This document shows, in pieces, positions 37,869-49,199 of a DNA stretch of 64,000 nucleotides. Within the stretch, counting starts at the first letter, position 1. Each line of letters begins with the position of its first letter. Location: assembly GCF_051020955.1 (NCBI RefSeq), contig NW_027476187.1:372001-436000 (forward strand). The letters are read 5' to 3'. The notes under the pieces are model-generated. The model did no database searches. It worked only from the letters and a program-made list of their open reading frames with translations, and had not been told where the DNA came from. The position numbers and the translations under genes were made by a program. This DNA comes from Megalopta genalis (lineage: Eukaryota; Arthropoda; Insecta; Hymenoptera; Halictidae).

Positions 37869-40233
37869 AGCGTCGAGAAAGAAGCGAGTTAAAGAGGTGC
37901 AAGTTGGAAATTGTAAGTTGACAGCGTTAATAGATTCTGGAAGCGAACTGAATTTGATGCGAGCGGATTATTATGTTAAAATTGGTGCTCCTAGATTGAA
38001 TAATAAGATTTTGCAATATTGTGGTGTCGGAGCAGAGAGCAACCACACATTAGGGGAATTTTCAACAACTATTGCAATAGATCAGATAACATATCGAATA
38101 AATATACACGTTCTACCCAATACCTTGTCGTCCCATAGTTTAATAATCGGTACAGAATTTTTAGATTCCGTAGAACTAAGTACGAAAGGAGGAGAAATTT
38201 TTATTAAAAAAATAGATTTGCCGGAAATATTTAATGTCAATGTCGAGGCTATAGTTGACAATGTAGATTTATCACACATTGCGATTCCTGAACATAGAAA
38301 ACTTATAGAAGATTGTGTTGCAAGTTATAAACCATCTAAAACGAAAGAAGTAGGGATTAAAATGAGCTTGATACTGCAAGACGAGATCCCAGTGTACGAG
38401 AGACCGCGAAGATTGTCTCCCGGGGATAAATCTGAAGTTGATAAACAAATAACGTCATGGTTGAAAGATGAAATAATTCGAGAGTCTTGTTCAGATTACG
38501 CAAATCGAATTGTACTAGTAAAGAAGAAGGATGGTTCAACTAGAATTTGTGTTGACTATAGATAGCTTAATAAAAATATTGTAAAAGATAGATATCCCCT
38601 ACCTTTGATAGGGGATCAATTGGATTTATTAGAAGGCGCGAAAGTATTTAGTACGTTGGATCTCAGAAATGGATTTTTTCATGTTCCTATTGATGAGAGT
38701 AGCAGAAAATACACCGCCTTCGTGACTCCCACCGGTCATTATGAATTTCTAAAGGTACCGTTTGGGTTATGTAATTCGCCAGCCGTCTTTCAAAAGTTTA
38801 TAAATGCAGTGTTCAAAGAGATAATTGCAACCGGGGTCATTTTGACATACATGGACGATTTAATAGTACCTTCTTCTGATTTCTCACGCGGTATCGAGAA
38901 TCTCAAATTAATATTAAATGTTGCTAGTGAGAATATGGATTATTGATTAATTGGAGCAAGTGTTGTTTTTTGCAGACAACAGTAGAATATTTAGGTCACA
39001 TTGTTGGAAACGGTAGCATTCGACCGTCAGAACGAAAGAGTAGTGCTGTTACGAATTTTCCGAGACCTAGATGTGCTAGAGATGTTCAGAGTTTGCTTGG
39101 TTTAGCGGGAAATTTCAGAAAGTTTGTGTACCAATACTCCGTTATTGCGAGACCATCGTCGAATTTATTAAGAAAAGATATCAAGTTCAAGTTTGAAGCG
39201 AGTGAACAAGAAGCTTTCGATAGGCTAAGATTAGCTCTAAGCGGAAAATCTGTACTAAAGTTGTATTGTGTGGGTGCAGAGACAGAAGTACATACAGACG
39301 CATGTAGTATGGGATATGGTATGATATTGTTGCAGCGCGATAGCGAAGCGAGTGGTAAAACTACTCCAGCCAAAGAAAAGTATACAAGCTACGAGCTTGA
39401 AGTTTTGGCAATTGTAAAGGCGTTGATGAAATTTCGTGTTTATCTACTCGGCATTTCATTTAAAATTGTGACGGATTGTCAAACGTTTGCGTTAACGATG
39501 AGGAAAAAGGACTTATGTGAGCGTGTGGCCAGGTGGGCGCTTCTCTTGGAAGAGTTCGACTACAGCGTGGAGCATAGAACGGGAAGAAATATGGCACATG
39601 TTGACGCGCTATGCCGAAACCCACTACCTACAATTATGCTAGTGGGAGAAAACGAACTGGGGATTATCGCAAATTTGAGAAGAGCGCCGGTACAGGACGA
39701 CAACTTGAGGAAAATTCGAGATAATATTGAGCGGTTCGAAGGCGATGCGTACCCGTTGCGAAATGATATTCTGTATAGAGAGGTTGATGATACGCAGTTG
39801 GTAGTTGTGCTGAGGACAACGCACATCCAGATAGTTCGACTTGCGCACGAGCACGGTCATTTCGGTATTTCCAAAACAGAGGCGCTCGTTAAGAGAGATT
39901 ACTGGTTTAAGGAGATACGGAAAAAGGAAGCAGCACGATATAGAGAGGGAGTGAAAAGGACACAGGCTCTCTGATCCGGGGTTAAAATTCTACCCGAAGT
40001 TTCTTGGACCATACCGTGTGACAAGAATACTGCGGAATGACCGCTACGAAGTGCAGAAGGTGGGTAATCATGAAGGGCCGCAGGAAACATCCACTGCAGC
40101 CGATTACATGAAGCTATGTGTACCGACGAAGAGGACGATTTTTCCGGTGAAAGTGAAAGTTCGTACAGTGGCGATGAGAACATCTGTGGGCAGATGTCCG
40201 GTCAGGACGAACGAGTGTAGTATCGTAATTTAG
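37738..40233 (+). pseudogene. pol: gypsy pol (protease, RT, RNase H, integrase ends), broken
   Basis: This is the replication polyprotein. An aspartic protease active site DSG lies at 37,933-37,941 (ALIDSGSELN), with LIIGTEFL later in the domain. RT begins around 38,380; TAG at 38,563-38,565 interrupts the DYR motif region. The RT catalytic YMDD is at 38,848-38,859. A frameshift lies near 38,925-38,943, where an extra GA in gagaa would explain the change of frame. RNase H shows its acidic residues in order: HTDA (about 39,297), SYELE (about 39,390), VTDC and HVDA. The integrase zinc-binding start AHEHGHFG is at about 39,843. Directly after WFKEIRKK (about 39,901-39,926) the text jumps to a C-terminal region, so the second half of the HHCC finger and the whole DDE core are absent. 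A further frameshift in the ctctct run at about 39,965-39,972 precedes the GPY-type end (KFLGPYRVTRILRNDRYEVQ). The last stop (40,231-40,233) lies 18 bases inside the right LTR. Confidence 0.92.
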
Positions 40234-40611
40234 TGGGTACGTTTAGGATGAGGAGGAGTGTTAGGCTTAGGAGACCGTAGTTTTAAGACTTTGTATTTAT
40301 GGTAGGCAATAGAAGAGAAACGTTGGCGAAGGCCGGGTCAGATAGGAAAAACCTTTGGCGACGGAGTGCCGGCGGATGCGATTGTCACGTTTTTGGAAAA
40401 GGCAGGCGTTGTGTCGAAGGAGCGTGTATGGAGTGGACAGGGTGTGTTCGAGAGTCGTCGAGAGAGGAGCGTTGCGAGTCGTAGAATTAACTGAAGTAGT
40501 TGTAATCCTAATTGTAGATACGGTACGCGATATTTCCTGTTTTCATCACGTTTAGTTCTTTCCTAATCAATACATATTCTATATTGTTTAAATATTGAAC
40601 AAATTTCTACA
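40216..40611 (+). repeat. 3' LTR of the gypsy element
   Basis: 396 bp, same ends and length as the left LTR. The pol reading frame ends within its first 18 bases. Confidence 0.93.
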
Positions 40612-41459
40612 TTTCAATATTTTCTTCTTCTGAGACCGGAAACGGCGTCTGCTCCGCACAGATTCAAGAAAATTCACGCGTTTTCACCGCCGGTTTCCCG
40701 CATCTGCATCGCAAATGCGGGTCGATGGACACTTTTCCGTGGCCGCGACACGGCAGTCGATGGAACTCCGATGGCGGCGCTAATTAGTTATCGCTCGAAA
40801 TATTCGAAATAAGGAACGTCGCCGAGAATTCTCTATTTTCATCGGAAATATTGTTGCGCATTTATTTTATTCGCACGGTAGAATCTGGATTATCCGAAGC
40901 TGCAATATCTGATTATTCTAAATACGACTGCATATTCGAGCCTGCACTGCGATTTCTTTCTGCACTGAATTAACACTTCTTCGTTTTCATAATTTGTCTG
41001 ATAATAATAATCTGTCATTCGTAAACTTTGATCACAGATGAATCAAATTTTGTTTCGATTTGCAAGAAATGAATAGCACAGTGGAGACTCTCTTATCTGA
41101 AGGTTTCTGTTTGTAATATTTGCATTTATGACAAAAGCAACTAGGTCGAATACAGCACGTTGTAAATGCAATACAAAAATTCAACAGTATTTATAATAAC
41201 GTTCTCGTTAATATCAACTGAATGGAACTGTTGAGAATGAAAATAAATTTTTATTTAACTCCTGCTCGCTGCGATCGAGGTGGAGAATTTCTATTTTGCA
41301 TTAAGATCCGCGGTCTACTCGTAATACAACCGGTGAATTTCCTCTGCGAGCAATCTGTGAGTCTTAACAATAACATTTTCCAGCGTTGCAGAATCTAATT
41401 CTATAGGACGGTATACAGGTTGATAGCCATTTCTCCCGGTTTCCGCCGTGAACGCATTA
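40612..41459. other. Intergenic DNA, no feature recognised
   Basis: Single-copy sequence. The first bases (tttcaatatttt) resemble the left flank of the gypsy element (ttcaatatttc), as expected at an insertion site with some extra local similarity. Confidence 0.6.
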
Positions 41460-41677
41460 CAGTAAAATTTCCCCAATTTTTCATCAGCTTGTGAACAAAA
41501 GTGAAGGATTTGGAGGAAGGAGATTCGATTATTCGAGCCTCGTGGCTCGTTTTTGTAACAATAATAATATTTACATAATTATAAAAACGAGGTACAAGGC
41601 TCGAATAATCGTATCTTGCCTTCCCAAATTGTCCATTTTTGTTTACAAGACGAAGGAAAAATAGGGAGAATTTACTG
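41460..41677. mobile_element. Foldback/MITE element, copy 1 (CAGTAAA ends)
   Basis: A 218-bp near-palindromic element. The left arm starts cagtaaaatttccccaat and runs through gattattcgagcctcgtgg; the right arm mirrors it (aggctcgaataatcg ... agggagaatttactg). Each arm is about 90 bp with a short AT loop. It encodes nothing. The same family occurs at 56,343-56,608. A clear target duplication is not visible at this copy, so the superfamily is unassigned. Confidence 0.8.
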
Positions 41678-44214
41678 CAATAATCGGACGATCGTCCGCA
41701 CTTGAATTACGGGAATCAATGAAACGTCATTGGGGCTTTTAATTGGGTGCCATAAAATAGCAAGTACGGGGACAGTAATGCAATATTTTCGTCGGATTTT
41801 TATCTGCGATATTTCGGCAAATTAGTCGTTACAATGTCGGGCGTTCTGTTGCGCGTGATGAACGCGGAGACGGATAATCGTTATCCGCGTTCCTACGAAA
41901 ATAAAGAAAATTCAGATATGATAGAGCGATTGTTTGAAAAATTTCGCGGGACGTGCGCGTTAATGCTTGTCAGGACTTATCGACACGCGGTCGCCGTTGG
42001 ATCAGCATCGACGTATGCAAATTTATTATATACGGTGTAAATATAAACGCGTCCACTTAACCATAACTGTACAGAGTATCGACACTTCTCAATGTCGTTT
42101 CGACAATGCTGAACTTTCCTGGCACGAATGTTTTACCGATAAATCAGCGATTGCATTGAACGCAATGCATTTCGTGCTGCTTGCATTTTGATAATTTATA
42201 GCATTGCTATCTACAGTGTTTACACTAGAAGTCAACTTCTACATAAATCTCACTTCCCTACATAATTAAATCGCTGTATCTTCTTTACTAGATATCAGTT
42301 GTTATTAAATATATTAAGGTTTTAATTTCTGTCAAAAATATATAAGTTAAAATTTCTAATTGAACTTCTATTAAAAATTTATTATAATTTAAAATCTCTA
42401 ATTATATTTCCATTGTAAATGTACCAAGATATTAAATTTCTATTAAATTCTATTACAATTAAAATCTATATTAAAAATTCGTTATAATTAAATTTTATAT
42501 TCATAATTTATTATAATTCGTATCACCCCTATTTAAAATTAATTATTCTGAATCTGTGTTAAGAAACTAATGAAGCTTAATTTGCGAATTTGATGTGTCT
42601 GTGATAAGTACACCGATTGTGTTATTTTACGTTGCCACGCTCGGTTACTACGGGAAGCAAGCGACCACAAATGCATTTGTCGCTCAACGCACTCCTCTTT
42701 TTTTCAATTTCGAACCGCCCGTTGTAACATGTGACAACTCGTTTAGATGTTATGAGGATGCTTCCCGTTGTCCCATTTTCAACAGCAATTAAAGTATCGT
42801 GAATTTCCTTGCAATACGAGGATCGAAATTTACGGGCTTGTTTTTCCCGAACTGGGAGCACTATACCTGCGAATCGCCCTAACGTATTTACTGTGTATAT
42901 GATACTATGCATCATGTGTCTAGGCGTTGCCGGCCCGAGAATAACGCTCGCAGTTTCCCATTGATGTTTTCATGTTCGCACTTTATTTTCTTCTTTTCCA
43001 TTGTGTGCTTAGCAGCGTCGGAGAACTGCATATTGACGATTTCCCGAACTCACGGCAGATTTTTCATACCCACTAAATCACGTATACTGCTTCCGGTGCG
43101 GTCTTTTTCCATTTCACCGGTCACACAACTCCGTTCGAAATGTTACCCGGCGGATCTGACTTTTGTGAGTTTGTAGCTCGCGGTGCAGCATTATTATGAT
43201 GCGGTTTTCAAGCAACTGTCACTCAAACACTAACAGCATTATCGAGACCTAAAAATTCGAGAATATAATTTGGACATTCTAGAACATTGTTTTCTTCGTT
43301 AAAATTTGATATCCGATATCCAAGTATATTAAATTAATTATTAATTTCTTTCGTTAATATTTACCATTTCGATGGAATATTTCCTACCCTTGATTTATAA
43401 TTATTGAACAGCGAATATTTGTGCATATTTTCATTATAATTATTTCATGAAAATCGGAAGAAGAAAATTTTCTTTGGGAAAACAGAGAGCACAGAATAAT
43501 AGAACAGTGCATATTCGTTAATATGCCCGGATTGCGTCATAAATACATAAAGATTCGCCGGCTACCAATTAAATCTCACAGATACAACATAATTATATTT
43601 GAGCTTGATATATCTGTTGAGCCGTTGAAGATCGCCGAAAACGTCTGACGACAGCGATGAGTCCGTGCACCTCGAACCAATATTTGCTCCCTTTTACTGG
43701 TTTCGCCAGGTATCTTTGCCGAAATATTGGAAGTCGGGACGTGAGATCCAGGCCACCGATACAGACGGTCTAGGTTTATTCGCGGATGTATTCCTACATT
43801 CGTATGCCGAATGCTGCATAAGTCTCGCGGTTGAAATTCCCCGTGGGATGCCTTTTGGCTATTTTACCGATTTTCAAAAAATCGCGCAAGAATACAGTTT
43901 TCGCCGGGTGTAAGTAGACACCGGGCATGAGCATCGGCTGGTTGTCGTTCCAGTATGCAGAAATTGCAATTCGTTTGTGCGAAATCTAAAGCCGGATACC
44001 ATCAATTTATTCATTTAGAACTGAAGTTTTTTGCGCATTTTTGTCACGTACCGTCGGCGTTGGCATTTCCAGATGATTGATAGGACATCAAGAAACAGTG
44101 TAGAAAATGATTGAAAACATTATATTTAGTTTTCATCCAATTTCCTTCCCTGAGATATTTTTTATTTTGCACGTGATTTGATTTTGCACCTCTTTCCAGG
44201 AGTCTGACATATGG
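41678..44214. other. Intergenic DNA, no gene recognised
   Basis: Includes a degenerate AT-rich zone at about 42,295-42,525 with recurring words such as aaaatttattataattaaa. Short open frames (for example 43,665-43,913, 82 codons, and 42,622-42,915 minus, 97 codons) match no family I know. Confidence 0.55.
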
Positions 44215-44515
44215 GGTTTGGTTACTTTAAAGTGCTGCAACTTCGCGAGAAAAAAATTAAAGATGAAGTATCAAACTTTACTCTACTCTAAACGGCATCC
44301 CCGGAAAAAATTTGACAAAGTCCGTGCACTTCGTCAAACTTGGCAATTTTCAATATGATAAACATGGATTCAGATTTAAATAGTTACAGTGGCGAGAGTG
44401 CGTAGAATATAAAATTGAGAAATATCGTCTTAAACTAGAGGTTTCAAGCTTTAATTTGAAATAAAAATCAATGATTTTTCGCGAAGTTATCGTCAGTCAA
44501 AGTTGACCAATTCTC
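44215..44515. repeat. Possible foldback element with central hairpin
   Basis: Left arm word aacttcgcga (44,239-44,248) faces its exact complement tcgcgaagtt (44,479-44,488). AT-rich sequence inside the arms also pairs loosely. Near the centre, tttgacaaagt (44,311-44,321) and acttcgtcaaa (44,328-44,338) form an 11-bp stem with one mismatch and a 6-base loop. Confidence 0.45.
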
Positions 44516-45268
44516 ATCCGATATGTGCCTATGCTGTAATCTTTCGGAGCAGTTTATTTACCAACCATTAATAACGGTACTAATCACTGCTCCCGCAGAC
44601 TCTATCGCGTTGCCGAAAAGTGAAGGATGGTGTAGCCCCTGTAAGCTCGGCAAATGGAGGCACGTACTACACAATCGTGTTTACTATCTAGGTTGGATCA
44701 CGATTTCGCGCATGAATCGCAGCATCTGGCGCATTTTAAATGCGGATCACTAATCTAGCTGGGCATGCGAATTCATGGTAATTAATTTTCGATTATACAA
44801 ACATAGCCGGCATACGGGCCGGCGCAATGGCAGGCTTACATCTCGCGCGAGTCTCTGCCCTCGGAGGAATCATCGGACCGCGCATATTTGTGAATATTCA
44901 GCCGGCGCGATGCGCGCGGTCAATCGATAATAGGAAACAGGTACGAGAACGGCTTTCCGTGTGGATATCAATCCGTCGCGGCCACGCAAATATTTATCAG
45001 AATTGCCTAGTAAAATAAATTCCGGCGCCGGACCGTGCACACATGCGTCACCGACTACCGAACCGCCATAAATCCGTAGCTCTCGTCGTCCAAGTATCAA
45101 CCATTCACGGTGTTCGGGTTAACGACACGGCGAAAGAATCGTTCGGACGGCAAACCGTCGGCTAAAATATTCTATGGATCGTGCCGTGTACGCTCGTTTT
45201 TATAATCGGCTTCGAATACTCGATGTAGCGTCTTCGTTTGCAGTAGCAACGGACCACGTTTCTTTTTA
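44516..45268. other. Intergenic DNA, no gene recognised
   Basis: Single-copy sequence with moderate GC content; open frames up to 76 codons, none recognised. Confidence 0.55.
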
Positions 45269-45769
45269 TTGGGTCTTCCGGAAAGTTCTGTCCGATAGTG
45301 TCACTTCAAGTTTCAATCCATATGCACATGTTGATTTGAGACATATATGACTATCTCTCATTATCATTGCATTTACACACATGTACTCTCCTAAATAAAC
45401 TGAAACAAAGATGTCTCATGTCATTATTAAGCGAGACGCGATCGTGAAAACATGGCTACCGATCATACTGCCAGACCACATGCTGCTTTGGCGACTCGTT
45501 AGAAAATCGCAGAGCTAGGCAAATTCTGTCACATCTACCATACTCCCCAGACCTAGCACCCTCTGATTGTCACTTGTTTCTCTCTTTGCAAAACTTTGTA
45601 CAGGAAAAAAATTCAAAAATGTAGCTGATGTCAACCAAGCACTAGTTGAGTTCTTTGCCTCTAAAAATAAATCATTTTTCAAAACTGGCATTTACAAGTT
45701 GCCATCGCGCTGGCAAGAAGTCATAAGTAACGATGGAAAGTATATTCTACAACTTTCCGGTAGACCTAA
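45269..45769 (+). mobile_element. Internally deleted mariner element with TIRs and TA duplication
   Basis: The left end TTGGGTCTTCCGGAAAGTT and the complement of the right end, TTAGGTCTACCGGAAAGTT, match except at two positions. TA lies immediately outside both ends (45,267-45,268 and 45,770-45,771), the target duplication of Tc1/mariner elements. Length is 501 bp against about 1.3 kb for a full mariner, so most of the transposase is missing. What remains is its C-terminal third, annotated separately. Confidence 0.9.
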
Positions 45770-45794
45770 TAATCATTTCGCGCGAACTTGTTAG
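45450..45794 (+). pseudogene. mariner transposase C-terminal relic
   Basis: The reading shows the family landmarks in order: a TARPHAALATR-like segment (normally HDNARPH, carrying the second catalytic Asp), then YSPDLAPSDCHLF, with the third catalytic Asp of the mariner DD34D triad in its SPDLAPSD context, then SLQNF, then NVADVNQALVEFFASKNK and KLPSRWQEVISNDGKY near the C-terminus. Stops and a frameshift break it; one shift is at the seven-A run 45,604-45,610, where the reading moves from the SPDLAPSD frame to the NVADVNQ frame. The N-terminal DNA-binding region and first Asp are deleted. The last open frame passes the right TIR and ends at 45,794. No activity is possible from this copy. Confidence 0.88.
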
Positions 45795-46950
45795 ACGTTT
45801 TACGACCGTTTCGAATTCAGATCGATAGTTTCACGATATTTTTGTGACTGAGAACGATAATAGGATAGTTTAAAAAGATTCGCGCGTTATTTGTACCTAA
45901 CTAAAGTTATCGACGAAGATACTTTGTTGTAAGACGTGTTTTCTGAGAGATATTTATTTCGCATAAAAGTCTGCAAACATTGTATGCGTGCGAGAAGCGT
46001 TCTCCTACATTTTTTTTCTCCTCAGACACATCTAAATCGTACATCATGTATAAACACATTGTGTAATGCGAAACACAGCGTAAATCGCCTGTCCGCCGGA
46101 ATGCATGCCGGTTACACGTCCCCGTAAAAATACGAGATATACGGAAAGATACAAATTGCGCTGCCCTGTTTCTCGGTGGATTAATCGCAAAGAGTCGGCG
46201 TAATGCGCGGATATGACTCGTGTAGCCGTTACAGCTGCACGGCACGTAGTTTCCGAGTAAATCGAGTTTTAATGTTCGAACATGAGCTTTTTTCTTTTTT
46301 CTTTTGTCATTCCAAGCAATAGCAAAATCATTTAAATAAAATTCGAGTCGATTGGTCCAGTTCTAAAAAAGTTATTGTGTTTTAAAAGTTGTACGAACGT
46401 TAATGGCGATACAGTGACTGCCGTTAATGTTTGGAGAACTCTTCCGAAAGTTCTGATTGTTCTGATTGTCGCGAATGTTCTACACCAGACGTCTTTAAGA
46501 CGTCTTAAAGACGTCTCTGTGCTTTTCTGGGCTGGAGTCCACTTGTACACCATTTTTCATGGACACTCTGTATGTACGTATGAAATGCGGATAAGTGAAC
46601 TTTCATTTTGTCGGTGTAGCGATCTGCTATAGTTGTTCTTTACTCGCATTGGCTGCAGAGATCGTCAAATATGATGCCAAGTTATTCTTAGTTACGTCAT
46701 ATTAGAACTAATTAGAAAAAAAAATTGTTACTATAGAAGCAGCTGGTCAAAATACAACTATACAAGATACAATTTATTATTAATAGTCCTATGATAAACC
46801 TAAAAAAATATTGCTACTATTAAAGAAACTGGTCAAGATACATCAAAAAATTAAAAGTTATATACACTTACTTAACTAAATAATAATAATAATATTTATT
46901 TGCTGAAAGGAGCAAATGTCAGGTTAAACAATTTATTAATACAAAAAACA
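45770..46950. other. Intergenic DNA with a 30-bp palindrome and an old tandem duplication
   Basis: No gene recognised. It holds the perfect palindrome at 46,487-46,516 and two diverged direct repeats: ttactatagaagcagctggtc (about 46,724) and ctactattaaagaaactggtc (about 46,813). Confidence 0.6.
46487..46516. repeat. 30-bp perfect palindrome
   Basis: The 15 bases agacgtctttaagac are followed directly by their exact reverse complement, with no spacer. Within it the hexamer-like word agacgtct recurs at both ends and the centre is again a gac/gtc palindrome. Confidence 0.95.
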
Positions 46951-47346
46951 CTACAATATAATAGACCTCCCACGCATTCGAGCACACGTCGAATTTGTCA
47001 AAGCTGGCCGAGCTTGTACATGAGGTGCGACCATTCTCACCTGAGTAGGAAATGGAACTGCTCTATGTACCGTCGCCCTCGGTTCTTTAACAGCAGCCGC
47101 AGCAAAACGTTCTCTCTTTCTCTGCACTACGCGCTGCTTGTAGTGTCTCGCGGTTCGTCTGAGTATAGGATCATCCTTACAGACATTCAACCACTTACCT
47201 GACACTCGAGCAGCGCAAAGCAGAGATCGAGGATCCAACGTGCGTACGATCAACTACGACACCTCCGGCGGAAGTTCGGAAATAAAATCCACCTTGGTAG
47301 GGTCGAGCCATCCGACCACATTAAGGAATTTCCTGAAGTACTCCAT
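46951..47346 (-). pseudogene. F-box domain gene relic, copy 1
   Basis: On the minus strand an ATG at 47,346 opens a 132-codon frame ending at 46,951, broken by one TAG at 47,256-47,254 (codon 31). Around the stop the reading fits an F-box: FISELPPEV before it, then LDPRSLL, AARVSGKWLNVCKDDP and ILRRTAR. These are the LP, LD-xx-LL, V-xx-W and C positions of the F-box core, which normally binds Skp1 in SCF ubiquitin ligases. The second copy at about 49.3 kb has a CAG codon where this one has TAG. After the F-box the frame is basic (KQRVVQRKRER) and shows no WD or LRR repeat. It could be a lone exon, but the in-frame stop favours a pseudogene. Confidence 0.65.
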
Positions 47347-47569
47347 GTTGCTGATGCAGATACAAGGCGTATATATAGGTACATATATATCCCTGGTCAC
47401 GCTTCACGCTTCGCGTGGTGGACTGGACATACACTTTGCACATAATTCTATCGAATTGTACTTAATTTAGGAGAAACTTGCATTCAGGCATACTGTGAAA
47501 TGAGAATGCAATTTTTGTAGGGTTACTGTTACTATTGGTAAAAAGTATTCTATTCGATAGAACGGACGT

Positions 47570-47830
47570 CTGGCTTTATAATTACTATAATTATACAGTG
47601 TTTAATAGCTTATTACATTATTATAATATAGTATATTATTATATATATATATAAGTATAATATATTATATTACAGTATATTATTATAATAATTATAAAGA
47701 TATATATTAAATTTTATACTAACTTTGTTTGTACATATATACAATATTATTATAATTATTATAATAATATACTGTTTAATAACTATATATATAAAGACAA
47801 TATTAATATGAAATTATATATATTTTTATA
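47570..47830. repeat. AT-rich low-complexity block with a 24-bp perfect inverted repeat
   Basis: Sequence is almost only A and T. Arms at 47,673-47,696 and 47,751-47,774 (starting cagtatattattataata) are exact reverse complements with a 54-base spacer. The outer word agtgtttaatagc (about 47,600) is echoed by actgtttaataac (about 47,771). Confidence 0.85.
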
Positions 47831-49199
47831 AGATACGGAATAAAGAAATTATGTGATAATCTTTTTATCACAATTTTATCATTAATAATCTTTTTATCAT
47901 TAATAAAATTTTTCTGACGTATAAACAAAAGAGCATCGAATATTTTGTACCGTTTGCTTTATTCTTGAATCATTTTTCCATTCATTTTTTATTCGCGTCG
48001 ATCAACGTTAGAAACTTTCACAGTGACAGTAATTATTTCTATGTTAAAATTAAAAATAATCTTCGTTTTCAACGAAGACTGTAATAATTTACTTCAACAA
48101 TCGCGTTTAAGCATTCTGCTGAAATATTTTCTCCGAAGAGTGGTACAACATTCTGATGCATTTTCTACATATTACTACTAAGGAGCTTATGATATCCTAA
48201 ATCCGTTTTGGCAGATTTCGAGGAATTGTCGGAAGCACTGCCTTGGCTTCGTACCTCATATGTAGCGCAACTTTTCGCACCTGCGCGGAGCGTATAATTG
48301 TAGAAATGATTTCGACAGTTCCATGTCAAACATGTGGGGATATATAGAACTGACACGGAATTATTTCGTCAAGCTTGAAAAGCCGATTTTAGTTAGAAAG
48401 ATCGTCAATGTAAAATAAATGCATCGTGGCGTATGAAGCTTTTGCATTTTATGCAAAACTTCTGTAACAGAAATATTAAAAATAATACGAATACTTGTTC
48501 GCTGCAAGCTCGACAAATTAAAATTTTCAGTAACATTATTTTATAAAGGGTAAAATTGGTATTTTTGAACGCGTGTCCTGATTTTGTACAATATGCTACA
48601 ATAAGCTCGAAATATTCTTCCTTTTAGACAATAAATTGGAGATGATAGAAAAAGTTGTCTCGAGCAAATCAAAATAAAACTGGTGAAAAGTTCTCTTTGC
48701 TCCACGTTACGGAACAGCAAAATCTGTGTTTTTACTACAATTGAACTGATTTTTACCCATTAAAATTCACATAAACGTGCATAACAAAAATTGATTCATT
48801 ATCTTTCTGTAGCAATTCAAAGATTAATTCATAATATCTTTGTAATATTGTCGCACGTTGACCAGAAAGCATTTTATAGTTGACGTAAGAAATTTCGCCT
48901 TTCTTTTACCATTTTTGTACAAAAATTCACGAAAGTTTCCATAAAGATTCGCAGTCTACTTATTGGAACTAAATAATAAGCTTGCTACCGCAAGCTTGTC
49001 AAAATAGGATATTCTATTGTACGCCATTCTAATATATCTGCCGCGTCTTATTGCAACAGTCTTCACCCCATTCCTATTGTCAGCATGGTTTGAAAAACCT
49101 CGCGGAATTCGTCGAAATACCACCTCGGATTTGATCCAAGCGTGAGCCGCAATTCTTTGCACTTTCGCGGGATTAGGTAGATTCCTTCGAACCGTCACT
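47831..49199. other. Intergenic DNA between the two F-box relics
   Basis: No gene recognised. A minus-strand open frame at 48,956-49,258 (100 codons) lies downstream of F-box copy 2; I cannot assign it. Confidence 0.5.

Larger units (their letters stand above)
36452..40611 (+). mobile_element. Ty3/gypsy LTR retrotransposon, defective
   Basis: A 4,160-bp element bounded by two 396-bp direct LTRs starting TGTAGTATC and ending TTTCTACA. Both flanks carry tttc next to the LTR, consistent with a 4-bp target duplication (atttc if the terminal base is assigned otherwise). Gene order is gag, protease, RT, RNase H, integrase ends, which is the Ty3/gypsy order (RT before integrase). The wording of RT and RNase H recalls insect elements of the micropia/blastopia/mdg3 kind; that sub-assignment is tentative. 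It cannot be autonomous: gag has two in-frame stops, pol has one stop and at least two frameshifts, and the integrase catalytic core is missing, which explains the short length for this superfamily (often about 5 kb or more). I could not assign a tRNA primer site after the left LTR or a clean polypurine tract before the right LTR. Confidence 0.95.
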
